The notes beneath the pieces are model-generated. The model saw only the letters and a list, made by a program, of their open reading frames with translations. It searched no databases and had not been told where the DNA came from. Shown here one piece after another: positions 46,697 to 58,394 of a stretch of 64,000 nucleotides of DNA (the first letter of the stretch is position 1; each line of letters begins with the position of its first letter). This stretch comes from Pseudomonadota bacterium (GTDB lineage: Bacteria; Pseudomonadota; Gammaproteobacteria; Burkholderiales; REEB80): positions 1 to 64,000 of the forward strand of contig JAGXAQ010000004.1 in the NCBI GenBank assembly GCA_018971485.1, written 5' to 3'. Position numbers and translations under genes: made by a program.

Positions 46697-47698
46697 GTGC
46701 CTCCTGCTGTCCTGGTTGTGGCACCTGGCTGGGTTGGTGATATTGTGATGATGCAACCGATGCTTGCCAGCATCGTGAAGCAAAATCAAGATGTAAAGAT
46801 TGATGTTCTGGTTGCTCCTCAAATGGCCGGGTTGATTTCCCGCATGCCGGAAGTTCATGAAAGCGTGACCATGCCGCTTGGACATGGAAAACTCGGTTTG
46901 ATTTCAAGATATAGGCTGGGAAAGCATCTTGTCGGGCGGTATGGGTGGGCTTTGGTCCTTCCCAATTCGTTCAAGTCTGCCCTTGTCCCGTGGTTTGCAG
47001 CTATTCCACGGCGTACTGGGTTTTTGGGGGAAATGCGCTGGGGCTTGCTTAATGATGTGTGTCCGCTTAATCCAGCCTTGTTACCACGTATGGTAGATCG
47101 TTTTATGTTCTTGGTTCAACGTTCTGGCTTGAAAGATTCTGAGGTATCAGTTTATCCAAGGTTAATGGTTAGCCAAGATCAGAAAAGTGCCATCAGGAAC
47201 CGTTTTAATTTGTCTCAGGCTTGTGTTGCTTTGTGTATTGGTGCTGAATATGGACCAGCTAAGCGCTGGCCAGCTACCCATTATGCACAGCTTGCCTGGC
47301 TTCTTGCAGAAAGAGGGTATGAAGTCTTGCTGGTTGGGTCTCCAAAAGATCAAGGCATTGCATCTGATATTCTGGTCCAATCCCCTTTTTGCAAGGATTT
47401 GACTGGAAAAACCACACTCGAACAAGCAATTGATGTGTTGTCAGTTTGTAATCTGGTTGTATGTAATGATTCTGGTTTGATGCATGTTGCAGCGGCACTT
47501 GATCGACCACTTATTGCAATATACGGATCTTCATCTGCTGGATTTACTCCCCCTTTATCTTCGCAGGCTCGTATTCTGTCGTTAAATCTAGAATGCAGTC
47601 CTTGCTTCAAACGAATTTGTCCTTTGGGCCATTTGAATTGTCTGAATGGTATCTCTGCAGCCAGGGTGAATGATGAGGTTGACAGTTTTCTGCATTGA
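46697..47698 (+). CDS. waaF: Lipopolysaccharide heptosyltransferase II
   Basis: 333 residues, glycosyltransferase family 9. The N-terminus is VLVVAPGWVGDIVMMQPML; the sugar-nucleotide site lies around AKRWPATHYAQLAWLL and CNDSGLMHVAAALDRPLIA; the heptosyltransferase II signature CSPCFKRICPLGHLNCL is near the end. It adds the second heptose to the LPS inner core at the inner face of the inner membrane. I chose the GTG at 46697 (AAGGA, seven bases upstream), because the longer frame from 46580 would overlap the zinc-finger gene. Confidence 0.92.
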   Translation: MPPAVLVVAPGWVGDIVMMQPMLASIVKQNQDVKIDVLVAPQMAGLISRMPEVHESVTMPLGHGKLGLISRYRLGKHLVGRYGWALVLPNSFKSALVPWFAAIPRRTGFLGEMRWGLLNDVCPLNPALLPRMVDRFMFLVQRSGLKDSEVSVYPRLMVSQDQKSAIRNRFNLSQACVALCIGAEYGPAKRWPATHYAQLAWLLAERGYEVLLVGSPKDQGIASDILVQSPFCKDLTGKTTLEQAIDVLSVCNLVVCNDSGLMHVAAALDRPLIAIYGSSSAGFTPPLSSQARILSLNLECSPCFKRICPLGHLNCLNGISAARVNDEVDSFLH

Positions 47699-47836
47699 AT
47701 TACTGAAAGTGTTCAGGTTTAAGGAAGTATTGGAACCTGGGAGTTATATCCTTGCTAAATCGGTCATGATGCGGGCAAAATGATTGCTGAAACCAGACTA
47801 ATTTAGTTGATGTACTTATATGTACGTGGGGTGAGT

Positions 47837-49813
47837 ATGCAGACAATTGATTCCATTCTGACTGAAAGACGCGAATTTATGCCAGAGCAATCGTTCCAGT
47901 CTAGTGCAAATATTTCGTTTTCAGACTATCAGGAGCTCTGCAGGCAGGCTGAAGAAGATTATGAAGGATTCTGGGCTCGTTTTGCCCGAGAAAATTTAGT
48001 TTGGGGCAGAGGATTTACGCGTGTGCTCAATGAGGAGCATGCCCCATTTTATAAGTGGTTTGAGGATGGGCAACTTAATGTTTCATTTAATTGTCTTGAT
48101 CGCCATTTACCGCATCATTCAGCTAAACCTGCTATTATTTTTGAAGCAGATGATGGTCAAGTTACATCAGTGACTTATGCAGATTTGCATCAACAGGTGG
48201 GTCGATGCGCCAATGCACTGAAATCATTGGGCCTTGTTTCGGGAGATCGGGTTGTAATTTATATGCCGATGAGCATTGAGGTAGTTGTGGCAATGCAGGC
48301 CTGTGCCAGGATTGGCGTGATTCATTCCGTTGTTTTTGGTGGATTTTCGGCGAAAAGCCTGGGAGAAAGGATAGCAGACGCCAAGGCCAGACTGGTTATA
48401 ACGGCAGATGAAGGTTTAAGGGGAGGAAGAACCCTGCCCCTTAAGTCTACCTGTGATGAAGCTTTGACCTATCCGGGAACTGAAACGGTTGAGAAGGTGC
48501 TGGTTTATCGCAGAACGGGGGGGGATGTCGCGTTCTTTCCTGATCGTGATTTATGGTGGGACGTCCTTGTCTCAAAACAACCTTCAGACTGCGAGGCGCT
48601 TCTTTTTGATGCAGAGCATCCTCTTTTTATACTTTATACCTCGGGTTCGACTGGGAAGCCAAAAGGAGTTCAGCATAGCAGCGCCGGCTATCTGCTTGGT
48701 GCGATTTTAAGCATGCGCTGGGTATTTGATTATAAAGCGGATGATGTATTCTGGTGCACTGCTGATGTGGGTTGGGTAACAGGACATACCTATGTTGCGT
48801 ATGGTCCCCTTGCAGTAGGCGCCACCCAAGTGATATTCGAAGGGGTTCCAACCTGGCCTCATCCAGGGCGGATTTGGGATATGATTTTCCGATATGGAGT
48901 CAATGTTTTTTATACGGCACCTACAGCGATTCGATCTCTTATCAAGCTTGGACCTGATCTTCCCCTGAATTATGACCTGAGTAGCTTAAGACTAATTGGT
49001 ACAGTTGGGGAACCAATCAATCCCGAAGCCTGGATGTGGTATTACGAAAAAGTGGGTAGAAGCCGATGTCCGGTTGTCGATACCTGGTGGCAGACAGAGA
49101 CAGGGTCTCACATGATTGCCCCATTGCCAGGAGCCTGCCTTGCCAAGCCAGGATCATGTACTCGCCCGTTGCCTGGCATTATGGCTGATATTGTAGATGA
49201 CAAGGGTCAAAATGTTCAAAATGGACAGGGGGGCATGCTTGTTATCAAGAAGCCTTTCCCTTCACTTTTAAGAACATTGTGGAATGATCCGGAACGTTTT
49301 CAACAGGTTTATTTTCCTGATAATTTTCAGGGGCGGTGGTATCTTTCCGGGGATTCGGCTCATCGTGATGCAGATGGTTATTTCTGGATTATGGGGCGAA
49401 TTGATGATGTATTGAATGTTTCTGGGCATCGATTGGGGTCAATGGAAATCGAGTCAGCCCTGGTTGCTCACCCTCAGGTAGCTGAGGCAGCGGTAGTAGG
49501 GAGGTATCATGAGATTAAGGGTGAAAGTATTGTTGCCTTTGTGGTAATGAAAGGAACGATGCTGACGGAGGACGAGGCTGATGTCATGGCTCTTGAGTTG
49601 TCTGAGTGGGTAACGGAGCAGATTGGACGGATTGCCCGGCCAGATGAAATCCGGTTTGGGGAAAACCTGCCTAAAACACGATCCGGAAAGATAATGAGAC
49701 GACTTTTACGATCGATTGCCAGAAGGGAACAAATAGATTCAGATATCTCGACTTTGGAGAATCCACAGATTTTAGCCCAGCTTGGTCGTGCGTGTGCGAC
49801 CAGATCTCCATGA
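47837..49813 (+). CDS. acs: Acetyl-CoA synthetase (AMP-forming)
   Basis: 658 residues. Activates acetate to acetyl-CoA through acetyl-AMP. Motifs are [17 protein letters not shown] (phosphate loop), [32 protein letters not shown], and the C-terminal acetylation-site segment [16 protein letters not shown] with its catalytic lysine. The ATG at 47837 follows GTGGGGTGAG; an upstream TTG at 47807 is less likely. Confidence 0.94.
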   Translation: MQTIDSILTERREFMPEQSFQSSANISFSDYQELCRQAEEDYEGFWARFARENLVWGRGFTRVLNEEHAPFYKWFEDGQLNVSFNCLDRHLPHHSAKPAIIFEADDGQVTSVTYADLHQQVGRCANALKSLGLVSGDRVVIYMPMSIEVVVAMQACARIGVIHSVVFGGFSAKSLGERIADAKARLVITADEGLRGGRTLPLKSTCDEALTYPGTETVEKVLVYRRTGGDVAFFPDRDLWWDVLVSKQPSDCEALLFDAEHPLFILYTSGSTGKPKGVQHSSAGYLLGAILSMRWVFDYKADDVFWCTADVGWVTGHTYVAYGPLAVGATQVIFEGVPTWPHPGRIWDMIFRYGVNVFYTAPTAIRSLIKLGPDLPLNYDLSSLRLIGTVGEPINPEAWMWYYEKVGRSRCPVVDTWWQTETGSHMIAPLPGACLAKPGSCTRPLPGIMADIVDDKGQNVQNGQGGMLVIKKPFPSLLRTLWNDPERFQQVYFPDNFQGRWYLSGDSAHRDADGYFWIMGRIDDVLNVSGHRLGSMEIESALVAHPQVAEAAVVGRYHEIKGESIVAFVVMKGTMLTEDEADVMALELSEWVTEQIGRIARPDEIRFGENLPKTRSGKIMRRLLRSIARREQIDSDISTLENPQILAQLGRACATRSP

Positions 49814-49852
49814 TATTTAGGTTTTTTGCATTTTATTTTGAGGATTATCCGA

Positions 49853-52800
49853 TTGCAGTGGCAACATAGGTTTTGGGCTTATAGTTGGAAGATAGCTCGG
49901 ATAGCCGTGGTGGTGTTCGTCCTGTTGTTTGTTGTTTTGTTATCGATCATCCAGTTTTATGTTATTCCTAATGTGAATCGGTGGCGTCAGGATGTTGCTT
50001 TGGATCTGGCTCAGCAAATCGGTCGTTCGGTTAGCCTGGATGATATCAAGGCAGGCTGGCATGATTTGCATCTTCATTTAACACTCTCTGGCTTGCAGGT
50101 TAAGGATCCCGCGGGCCATAGTTTGCTAAAACTTCAAACTACTAATGTTGATATCGCCTGGTCAAGCTTTATCTTATTCAGGCCTTATTTGTTTAACCTA
50201 AGTGTCGATGAGCCTGTTATTTTTATTCATCGGGATAATCAGGGCCGGTTATTTGTAGCAGGCATCAGGATTATGGGTCAAAAATCCCTTAAACCCGGTT
50301 CATTTGGCGACTGGCTATTGCATCAACGCCATCTGCATGTCACCCATGCCCAAATTGTCTGGAAAGATGACTGGAGGCATGTGCCCCCATTAACGTTAAA
50401 CAATGTAAATTTAACCATCAACAATTTTGCGTTTCGCCATGCTTTTTCCTTAAGCGTTACTCCACCTGTCCATTTGGCAGATCCATTAAGCGTGAGTGGC
50501 GTATTGTATGGACATTCGCTTGAGTCGCCTGGTAGCTGGCATGGTCGCGTTTCAGTGGATGCTCCCAGATTGGATTTGATACGCATCAAATCGTACATTG
50601 ATTACCCGTTTGATATTCAAAGCGCCATAGTTGGCGGCTCATTCAGTTTTCGGTTAGCCAACCGTCATTTGACCTCAGCCCATGGCCAGATTGATATCCG
50701 GAATCTGGTGGCTCGTATTAAACCACGATATGCTTGGCTGAATATCAATCGTCTGTCATCTGGCTTTGATTTTGAATGGCAGCGCAAACAGGCATTTAGC
50801 CTAACATTGTCCCGTTTGTTTCTGGTGCAGCCACAATCGACCCTGATTTCAAAGTCCCCTGTATTGCCGGCGAGTTTTTATTTGAGTGTATTACACGATA
50901 ACTCTTCTGTGTATCAGGTGGTGGCGAAAGCAGATCATCTGAATTTAGAGGATATCAGTCGTATTGTGAAAGCGTTCCCTTTGCCAAAGGGGATACAAGG
51001 TTGGCTTTATGATTATCAGCCAAAAGGGCAGGTTAATCAGCTATCTTTGAATTTGGCAGGGCGCTTAAACAATTTAAGATTAGTGAATTTGAATGTTCGA
51101 TTCAAGGATTTTGGTATTGATCCGGTGAATCATCGCCCAGGTTTTAATCATTTATCCGGCAGTCTGATAATGCAAAAAGACTCGGGTAATGTGCTAATAG
51201 ATAGCCGGAATGTTGCATTTGTCTGGCCAGAGCAGTGGCAAAAGCCTTTATTTTTTGATACGGCGGTTGGTCGTTTGTCCTGGAAGCGTGAGGGTCATGA
51301 CTGGCAGATTGCAACAAATGGGATTCATTTAACTAATTCAGGTTTAATTGCCAGTGTGACTGGAACGTATCGTACGGATCTTCAGAGCCCGGGTTATCTG
51401 GATTTACATGGAGATATCCAGCAATGTAATGCTAAGGATATCCCGTCTTATCTGCCCCGCTCAATTGGAGAACCGGTAATCACTTGGCTTAAATCGGCGA
51501 TTCAGGCCGGGCAGGTTAAGAATGCAACTGTATTGATACAGGGTAATCTTCAGGATTTTCCTTTCAGAGTGTCTTCACAGGGACGGTTTATGGCTCAAGC
51601 CCATGTAACAAAAGGCCGGCTTGATTATGCCCCCGGCTGGCCCTCATTGAATAACCTGGCGCTGGATTTGCGTTTTAACGGCACAAAAATGCAGATTGAT
51701 GGGCGTTCAGGGAATCTTTATGCTGGGCAGTTGAGTAACATTAAGGCGGATATTCCTGACCTGTTCCGGCCCAACCCTTTGTTAACAGTTACAGGGCAGG
51801 CCTTTGCACCTACCCAGGACTTGTTGCACTTTATTTGGAAAAGTCCGATTAATAAGATGCTCAGCCATATTGCTGATGGAGTTGTGGTGCGTGGAAATGG
51901 CCGCCTTAATTTAACTTTATTTATCCCTTTGGGTTCTGCTCAGCCTATTCATGCGGCTGGCACTTATCAATTTATTAATAACGAGATTCAATTCCCCCAC
52001 CATCTTCCTGGGTTATCTTCAGTAAATGGTGTGCTTAATTTTACTGGAACGAGGGCTAAAGCCAGTCGGCTTCAAGCCCATATGCTGGGTGGGCCTGTTA
52101 GTATTGATCTGGATGCCGATACTGCTACAGGTAGTAAGATTCGATTGACGGGTTTAGGACAGATCAACCAAGTACTGAAATGGCTGAATGTTCCATTCAG
52201 GAATTATCTGAGCGGCATGACACCATATCAAGCTAAGCTGGAGGTCAGCCCTGATGGGAGCAGGAATCTTAGCGTTAAATCTAGACTGGTTGGTATTACA
52301 AGTCGGCTGCCCTATCCTTTTTCCAAGACCTCAGATGAATCGGTCCCTTTTTTTATTGATAATCGAATCTCACCACTTAATCAGGGTAGGAAGATTAGCG
52401 CTCAATATGGTCGCCATCTGCTTAAATTAGCTTGGATGGGTAATTTGGATGGAAAGACAGTACAGGCTAAGATTTCTTTTCAAAAAAAACTCGGCAGATT
52501 ACCTGTTTCCGGGATTGAAGTAACCGGTTCTCTTGATCGCCTGAATGCAGATGCATGGCGCACGCTGATCCCATGGCATCATGGAAAGCCAGTGCTGGCT
52601 TTCCCTTCGTTGCATGTTCATCTTGAACTGGGTCTTTTGGAGGTGGCGCATCATGGGTTTCATCATGTCAAACTGAATCTGGTGCCTACTCATGAGATTT
52701 GGGTTGCTCAAGTAAGCAGTGATGAACTGGCAGGAACAATTCACTATGATTCAAAGGGTAGTGGGGCGGTTCAGGCTAATTTGACCCGTTTATCCCTTCC

Positions 52801-53704
52801 TATACCTTCCGAAGTCTTGACTGGGACAGACTTATATTTACCTCATCAGTCCCAGATAAAATCACAAGAGCTACCCACCTTTAATATTCAGGCCCGGAAT
52901 TTGATTTTAAATACCCATCACTATGGAATGATGCATCTTCAGGCTACACCCCATGGCCAGGACTGGGTCATTAATAGCCTGACTCTTGAAAACAAGGACA
53001 GCAAGCTTTATCTGAAAGGAAAATGGGATGACATGTCAAACCTGTCTCATTCTGAGGCGAATTTTACCCTTGATGTTCATGATATAGGGCATTACTTGAG
53101 TCGAATTGGCCATCCCAACCTGGTTCGGGGGGGGAAGGCAAAACTAACTGGCCAGCTGACATGGAATGGCCCGTTGACCCACCTTGATTACCCGTCGTTA
53201 ACTGGAAAATTGAGCTTGACTGCAGATAAGGGCCAGTTTCTCAAGGCTGATCCGGGGATTGGCAAGCTACTCGGGATATTGAGTTTGCAGGCTCTTCCTG
53301 GCCGTTTTGCACTGGACTTTCATGATATCTTCAGCCATGGATTTGCTTTTGATACGATCCAGTCAAATCTGGTTGTGAATAAGGGAGTGTTACAGACGGA
53401 TGATTTTAGGATGTATGGACCATCTGCTTTGGTTTTGATGAGTGGACAAACGGATTTGAATCATGAAACGCAGCGTATTAATGTTCATGTTATCCCTAAT
53501 GTGGGTAATAGTATTTCAGTAGGGGCGGCATTTTTAGGAGGGCCGGTAGTTGGATTGACATCTTTATTACTGCAGAAATTATTGAAAGATCCTGTCGGTC
53601 GAATTGTTTCCTATCATTACTTGATTACAGGTGATTGGGATAAACCGTTAGTCAAACGTGTTAGTGCAGCTAAGGCAAGTCAAGGTTCAGGAGTAGCGAA
53701 TTGA
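49853..53704 (+). CDS. YhdP-family AsmA-like envelope protein (TIGR02099)
   Basis: About 1283 residues. A single N-terminal membrane helix (IARIAVVVFVLLFVVLLSII) anchors a very long periplasmic region rich in beta strands, with a DUF3971-type middle and an AsmA-like C-terminus (HVIPNVGNSISVGAAFLGGP). Known relatives (YhdP, TamB, YdbH) form bridge-like conduits moving phospholipids from inner to outer membrane. Start uncertain: TTG at 49853 with GAGGA upstream (chosen) or TTG at 49826. The stop overlaps the start of the amidase gene. The order YhdP-like, Nit-type amidase, TldD is typical for betaproteobacteria. Confidence 0.85.
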   Translation: MQWQHRFWAYSWKIARIAVVVFVLLFVVLLSIIQFYVIPNVNRWRQDVALDLAQQIGRSVSLDDIKAGWHDLHLHLTLSGLQVKDPAGHSLLKLQTTNVDIAWSSFILFRPYLFNLSVDEPVIFIHRDNQGRLFVAGIRIMGQKSLKPGSFGDWLLHQRHLHVTHAQIVWKDDWRHVPPLTLNNVNLTINNFAFRHAFSLSVTPPVHLADPLSVSGVLYGHSLESPGSWHGRVSVDAPRLDLIRIKSYIDYPFDIQSAIVGGSFSFRLANRHLTSAHGQIDIRNLVARIKPRYAWLNINRLSSGFDFEWQRKQAFSLTLSRLFLVQPQSTLISKSPVLPASFYLSVLHDNSSVYQVVAKADHLNLEDISRIVKAFPLPKGIQGWLYDYQPKGQVNQLSLNLAGRLNNLRLVNLNVRFKDFGIDPVNHRPGFNHLSGSLIMQKDSGNVLIDSRNVAFVWPEQWQKPLFFDTAVGRLSWKREGHDWQIATNGIHLTNSGLIASVTGTYRTDLQSPGYLDLHGDIQQCNAKDIPSYLPRSIGEPVITWLKSAIQAGQVKNATVLIQGNLQDFPFRVSSQGRFMAQAHVTKGRLDYAPGWPSLNNLALDLRFNGTKMQIDGRSGNLYAGQLSNIKADIPDLFRPNPLLTVTGQAFAPTQDLLHFIWKSPINKMLSHIADGVVVRGNGRLNLTLFIPLGSAQPIHAAGTYQFINNEIQFPHHLPGLSSVNGVLNFTGTRAKASRLQAHMLGGPVSIDLDADTATGSKIRLTGLGQINQVLKWLNVPFRNYLSGMTPYQAKLEVSPDGSRNLSVKSRLVGITSRLPYPFSKTSDESVPFFIDNRISPLNQGRKISAQYGRHLLKLAWMGNLDGKTVQAKISFQKKLGRLPVSGIEVTGSLDRLNADAWRTLIPWHHGKPVLAFPSLHVHLELGLLEVAHHGFHHVKLNLVPTHEIWVAQVSSDELAGTIHYDSKGSGAVQANLTRLSLPIPSEVLTGTDLYLPHQSQIKSQELPTFNIQARNLILNTHHYGMMHLQATPHGQDWVINSLTLENKDSKLYLKGKWDDMSNLSHSEANFTLDVHDIGHYLSRIGHPNLVRGGKAKLTGQLTWNGPLTHLDYPSLTGKLSLTADKGQFLKADPGIGKLLGILSLQALPGRFALDFHDIFSHGFAFDTIQSNLVVNKGVLQTDDFRMYGPSALVLMSGQTDLNHETQRINVHVIPNVGNSISVGAAFLGGPVVGLTSLLLQKLLKDPVGRIVSYHYLITGDWDKPLVKRVSAAKASQGSGVAN

Positions 53705-54534
53705 AAGAGTCCATTCAAGAAAGAAGCAATCTAATTGCTGCTGCCATTCAGATGGTTTCTGGTCCAAATGTCATGGCTAATCTGGATATGGCTGGGTTAC
53801 TTATTACACAAGCAAGCGAATCTGGAGCGAATCTTGTTGTTTTACCTGAATATTTTCCGATAATGGGGATGAAGGATACAGATAAATTATTGGTGAGTGA
53901 GACATTTGGGCATGGCCCTATCCAGGATTTTTTAAGCCAAACAGCAAAGCGGCATCATATTTGGATTGTTGGGGGGACGCTCCCTTTGAAGGGAACTACT
54001 GCAGATAAAGTCAGAAATACATGCCTGGTATTTGATGATCAGGGAGAGCTTCAGGCCCGATATGATAAAATTCACCTGTTTGGACTGGATCTTGGCGGGG
54101 AACACTATCAGGAATCGGATACTATTGAATCTGGTCAGCATGTGGTTTCATTTGATTCGCCATTTGGTCGCATTGGCTTGTCTGTCTGCTATGATCTAAG
54201 GTTCCCAGAGCTGTTCAGGCAGATGGGGCAGGTTGACATTGTGTGTGTCCCTTCGGCATTTACCGAACAAACGGGTCAGGCACACTGGGAAATATTGTTG
54301 CGCGCTCGTGCCATTGAAAATCTTGCCTATGTTATTGCATCTGCTCAAGGAGGGCATCACCCTAGTGGACGTATGACTCATGGCAATAGCATGATTATTG
54401 ATCCATGGGGTAATGTGCTGGAGCGTCTTGACAAGGGTGAAGGTGTGGCGAAGGCTTGTTTGAGTAGTGAATGTCTTCAACGTTTGCGGGCGAGCTTACC
54501 TGCATTAAAACACAGGGTGTTGCCTGTTTATTAA
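53701..54534 (+). CDS. Nitrilase-superfamily amidase (Nit1/YbeM type)
   Basis: 277 residues, carbon-nitrogen hydrolase with triad Glu50 (LPEYF), Lys123 (YDKIHLF) and Cys163 ([11 protein letters not shown]). The sequence most resembles the Nit group that hydrolyses deaminated glutathione, a metabolite-repair reaction, though omega-amidase activity is an alternative. The TTG start overlaps the YhdP-like stop and has an excellent ribosome site (AGGAG, seven bases upstream), showing coupled translation. Confidence 0.88.
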   Translation: MKESIQERSNLIAAAIQMVSGPNVMANLDMAGLLITQASESGANLVVLPEYFPIMGMKDTDKLLVSETFGHGPIQDFLSQTAKRHHIWIVGGTLPLKGTTADKVRNTCLVFDDQGELQARYDKIHLFGLDLGGEHYQESDTIESGQHVVSFDSPFGRIGLSVCYDLRFPELFRQMGQVDIVCVPSAFTEQTGQAHWEILLRARAIENLAYVIASAQGGHHPSGRMTHGNSMIIDPWGNVLERLDKGEGVAKACLSSECLQRLRASLPALKHRVLPVY

Positions 54535-54544
54535 AGGAAATAGT

Positions 54545-55996
54545 GTGAAAGAAGAAGTCAGAGACAATTTGAAACTCGCCTCTAGCGTTTTGTTGGTCCC
54601 TTTTGGCCTGGATAGGCCAGATTTGGCCAAGGCGTTGGGTATGATGATGACCCGCCAGGTTGATTATGCTGATTTGTATTTCCAGTTTAGCCGTTCTGAA
54701 AGTTGGTCACTTGAAGAAGGGCTGGTCAAATCAGGAAGTTTCGCGATTGATCAAGGGGTGGGCGTGCGTGCTGTTTGTGGAGAACGTACGGCTTTTGCCT
54801 ATTCTGATGATATCAGTCGGGCGGCACTTGAACAGACAGTAATGGCGACGCGGGCCATTGCCAATGAAGGTCGTTCAGAAGTTCATGCCAGTGCTGTTTC
54901 CGTATCAAGAGGGCATACGCTTTATCCACCTATGGATCCTCTTGCCAGTCTTTCTGCTGAATCACGGCTGGCCATTTTGCACCGGGTCGAGACATTAGCG
55001 CGGGCAAAGGATTCTCGCGTAAGCCAGGTTATTGCTGGTTTATCCGGTGAATATGAAGTGATTCTGGTTGCCCGGCATGATGGTCATCTGGCTGCCGATG
55101 TGCGCCCGCTCGTTCGCTTATCTGTGCAGATCATCGTGGAGTCTTCTGGCAGACGCGAGCAGGGTTATGCAGGAGGCGGTGGACGTTTTGGTTATGAATG
55201 GTTTAATGAGGAAAGAATTTCAGAGTATGTGGATGCTGCTGTGCATCAGGCTTTGGTTAATCTTGACGCAGCCCCGGCTCCTGCCGGGCCGATGACTGTT
55301 GTGTTGGGTGCTGGTTGGCCCGGGATTTTGCTGCATGAGGCGATTGGGCATGGCCTGGAGGGTGATTTTAACCGAAAAGGAAGTTCTGCCTTTTCGAATC
55401 GAATTGGTGAAAAGGTTGCAGCCTCAGGCGTTACAGTTGTGGATAATGGCACTTTGGAAGGTCGACGCGGTTCACTTAATATTGATGATGAAGGTAACCC
55501 AACCTCGTGTACCACCCTGATTGAAGAAGGAATACTGTGTAACTATCTGCAGGATAGCCTTAATGCCAGGTTGATGGGTATGGCAGTGACAGGCAACGCC
55601 AGAAGAGAATCCTATGCCCATATTCCTATGCCCCGGATGACCAATACTTATATGCTGAATGGAAATAAGGAGCCAGAGGAAATTATCGCATCGGTTGAAT
55701 CAGGATTGTATGCTGTGAATTTTGGGGGAGGGCAGGTGGACATTACCAGCGGTAAATTTGTCTTCTCAGCAGCCGAAGCCTATTTGATTGAAAAAGGGCG
55801 CATCACCCGTCCAGTTAAGGGTGCGACGCTGATTGGTAATGGGCCGGATGTCCTGACAAAAGTTTCAATGATAGGAAATGATATGCAGCTGGATACGGGT
55901 ATTGGCACCTGCGGTAAAGAAGGTCAGAGTGTTCCTGTGGGAGTAGGCCAGCCTACGCTTCGTATTGATGGCCTGACTGTAGGTGGGACTGCTTAA
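54545..55996 (+). CDS. tldD: Metalloprotease TldD
   Basis: 483 residues, GTG start after AAAGGAAA. The zinc motif is [11 protein letters not shown] (His264, Glu265, His268), with GTCGKEGQ near the C-terminus. With TldE/PmbA it forms a heterodimeric protease that trims peptides such as microcin precursors and degrades CcdA. No tldE is in this window. It follows the amidase gene by 10 bases. Confidence 0.94.
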   Translation: MKEEVRDNLKLASSVLLVPFGLDRPDLAKALGMMMTRQVDYADLYFQFSRSESWSLEEGLVKSGSFAIDQGVGVRAVCGERTAFAYSDDISRAALEQTVMATRAIANEGRSEVHASAVSVSRGHTLYPPMDPLASLSAESRLAILHRVETLARAKDSRVSQVIAGLSGEYEVILVARHDGHLAADVRPLVRLSVQIIVESSGRREQGYAGGGGRFGYEWFNEERISEYVDAAVHQALVNLDAAPAPAGPMTVVLGAGWPGILLHEAIGHGLEGDFNRKGSSAFSNRIGEKVAASGVTVVDNGTLEGRRGSLNIDDEGNPTSCTTLIEEGILCNYLQDSLNARLMGMAVTGNARRESYAHIPMPRMTNTYMLNGNKEPEEIIASVESGLYAVNFGGGQVDITSGKFVFSAAEAYLIEKGRITRPVKGATLIGNGPDVLTKVSMIGNDMQLDTGIGTCGKEGQSVPVGVGQPTLRIDGLTVGGTA

Positions 55997-56132
55997 CCGG
56001 AATTTACCCTGGGGTTATCAAAATTGTGATTGGTACCCATATAAAAGAAAATCTTAGGGAACATTGATTTGACAGGATCTGGCTTGTTTCCAGATGGTTA
56101 TTTTATCGGGGGCTTAAATTTCAGGAAAAGGT

Positions 56133-57035
56133 TTGGTTGAACACTCATGCAATACGTTGTCCGGTCGGGTGATTTCTGCCCACGGGCGTCATTATTTTGT
56201 TGAACCAGAAAACATATCAGGCTTGATTGATTGTGTCACAAAAGGACGAAAACATAATGTTGTGGTAAATGACCGTGTTGACTTTGAGTTTACCTCACAA
56301 GGCCAGGGTGTGATCACCGGCATAAAAACCAGAACTGCGGTGCTTTATCGTTGTGATGCTTATCGACAGAAGATGCTTGTCGCTAATGTGGATAAAGTTG
56401 TTGTTATGGCTGCGGTTTGGCCACCTTTGTACGAATCGCTTTTATATAGGATTCTTTTGGCCGTTGAATCTGCAGGACTTGGCGTTTTGATCTTATTTAA
56501 TAAAGTGGATCTGCCTGAGAGTGATACGGCTTTGCCTGTTATGAAGTATCTAGAATCGTTAGGGTATCCCATTCTCAAGTCTTCAATTTTAGATCCGCTA
56601 GACAGTCTTTTGGGCGAATTATCCGGTCATACCAGTTTCTTGATTGGCCAGTCAGGAGTGGGTAAGTCAACGTTGCTGAACCGGCTTTTGCCTCAAGCGC
56701 ATATTCGTACAGATGAAGTATCGCGGGCACTCCGGTCTGGCCGTCATACGACGACGCATTCTACTTTGTATCATATTGATCCAGAAACAATTTTAATTGA
56801 TTCGCCTGGCTTGCAGGAGTTTGGCTTGGCCCATCTTTCTGAAGAGGGACTGGTTCAGGCTTTTGTCGAGTTTAGATCTTTTGTAGGGCATTGCCGTTTT
56901 GCTAACTGCCATCATGTTACGGAACCGGGCTGTTCAATTATTGAAGCAGTAGAACAGGGTCACATAAGGCGGCAGCGGCATGATTTGTATGTCAAGTTAC
57001 TTTCTGAGCTGGCTTGCCATTCTGTGGCCTATTAA
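56133..57035 (+). CDS. rsgA: Ribosome small subunit-dependent GTPase RsgA
   Basis: 300 residues with the circularly permuted GTPase order: an N-terminal OB-fold, then G4 (FNKVDLPE), G1 (GQSGVGKSTLLN, about 171-182), G3 (DSPGLQEFGL) and the C-terminal zinc finger CRFANCHHVTEPGC. It checks maturation of the 30S subunit. The start is a TTG at 56133 after AGGAAAAGG; a later TTG is possible. Confidence 0.93.
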   Translation: MVEHSCNTLSGRVISAHGRHYFVEPENISGLIDCVTKGRKHNVVVNDRVDFEFTSQGQGVITGIKTRTAVLYRCDAYRQKMLVANVDKVVVMAAVWPPLYESLLYRILLAVESAGLGVLILFNKVDLPESDTALPVMKYLESLGYPILKSSILDPLDSLLGELSGHTSFLIGQSGVGKSTLLNRLLPQAHIRTDEVSRALRSGRHTTTHSTLYHIDPETILIDSPGLQEFGLAHLSEEGLVQAFVEFRSFVGHCRFANCHHVTEPGCSIIEAVEQGHIRRQRHDLYVKLLSELACHSVAY

Positions 57036-57080
57036 TCGGGGTGCTTATTTTTTGATAATACAAGCAGGCAGGTTTCTTCA

Positions 57081-58328
57081 TTACTTTGTCGTATCTGTAG
57101 TCAGAATATGATTAATCCGTGCCTGGGCTCCAGGATGAGAATCATAAAAGAGGGAATACAAGGGATCCGGAGTTAGGGTTGAAGCATTTTCCCTGAATAG
57201 CTTGACTAGTGAGTCAACCAGTTTTTTTCCTGAAGCTTGGTGGATTGCATAGGTGTCTGCTTCGTATTCATGTAGGCGTGAATACCAGCTTCCAATCGGT
57301 GTAAGCGGGAAGAAGAAAATTGGGCCAGCCAATAAAAACAGGACCAGGGCTTCGGCATTGCCTGGAGTGGAAAGACCTAAACCAGAAAAAAACCAAGTGT
57401 GAGCCATCAGGTTTGCAAGCAGCCAGAAGCCGAAAAAGCTGATGGTAAAAATAAGCCCTATTCGTTTTTTAACGTGATGAAGTTTGTAGTGGCCTAGTTC
57501 ATGTGCAAGCACTGCAATGATTTCATCAGGTTCGAGCTGATTAATTAGGGTGTCAAAAAAGACAATTCGTCGGGATTGCCCTAGTCCGGTAAAGTAGGCA
57601 TTGCCGTGGCTTGAACGGGTTGAACCATCCATTATGAACAAGCCATTTACCTTGAACTGGCAGCGTTCAAGCAAAGCCTGTATCTCGGTTTTGAGTGTTT
57701 CATCATTAAGGGGCTTGAATCGGTTGAATAAGGGTGCGATGACAATCGGGTAGACAGCGAGCACGATGAGGTTGAATGCGATAAATGTTAGCCACGCTGT
57801 CATCCACCAGGTTTGCTGATATCGCCCCATGATCCAGAGTATGATGAGCACAAGGGGAAGACCCAGGACAAGGGTGATGAAACCCTGTATCAATAGATCA
57901 CGGATAAATAGGCCCGGTTTCATGTGATTGAAGCCAAATTTATTTTCAATTGCAAAAATGCGGTAGGTATTAAAGGGTAGGTCAAGTACGGCCAATACTA
58001 GAAATACGCTCATGACAAAGGCTGCATCTGTAATGAGTCCATGACCAAGCTGGTGAATGCTGTGGTCTATCCAAAGCAGCCCCCCGCCAAATGTCAGCAG
58101 TGCCAGGATGACTGCATCATATAAATGATGCCAGAGGCTTAAACGGGTTTTGGCTATAGTATAGTCTGCCGCTTTCTGGTGGCTTTCAGGATCAATTTTC
58201 CCTGTAAAGGCACTGGGTATGAAGGAGCGGTTCTGAGAAACATGCCTGATTTGTCGTTTATCGAGATAAATTTTAATGCTGGTTGATAAGAGCAGCATGG
58301 TAGCAAAAACAATGGTAAAAACGGGCAT
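57081..58328 (-). CDS. M48 family integral-membrane metalloprotease (Ste24-like)
   Basis: 415 residues with several membrane helices. Zinc site [13 protein letters not shown] (HExxH) and the third ligand in HEYEADTYA. Homologous to CAAX prenyl protease Ste24 and bacterial HtpX-like enzymes; bacteria lack CAAX prenylation, so it probably does membrane-protein quality control. It is divergent from orn with about 66 bases between the start codons. Confidence 0.9.
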   Translation of the reverse strand: MPVFTIVFATMLLLSTSIKIYLDKRQIRHVSQNRSFIPSAFTGKIDPESHQKAADYTIAKTRLSLWHHLYDAVILALLTFGGGLLWIDHSIHQLGHGLITDAAFVMSVFLVLAVLDLPFNTYRIFAIENKFGFNHMKPGLFIRDLLIQGFITLVLGLPLVLIILWIMGRYQQTWWMTAWLTFIAFNLIVLAVYPIVIAPLFNRFKPLNDETLKTEIQALLERCQFKVNGLFIMDGSTRSSHGNAYFTGLGQSRRIVFFDTLINQLEPDEIIAVLAHELGHYKLHHVKKRIGLIFTISFFGFWLLANLMAHTWFFSGLGLSTPGNAEALVLFLLAGPIFFFPLTPIGSWYSRLHEYEADTYAIHQASGKKLVDSLVKLFRENASTLTPDPLYSLFYDSHPGAQARINHILTTDTTK

Positions 58329-58394
58329 AGTATACCTTGCATGACATTCAAGTTGAGATTATGCCACAATTGCTGTTTTTATGAAGGAGACGTT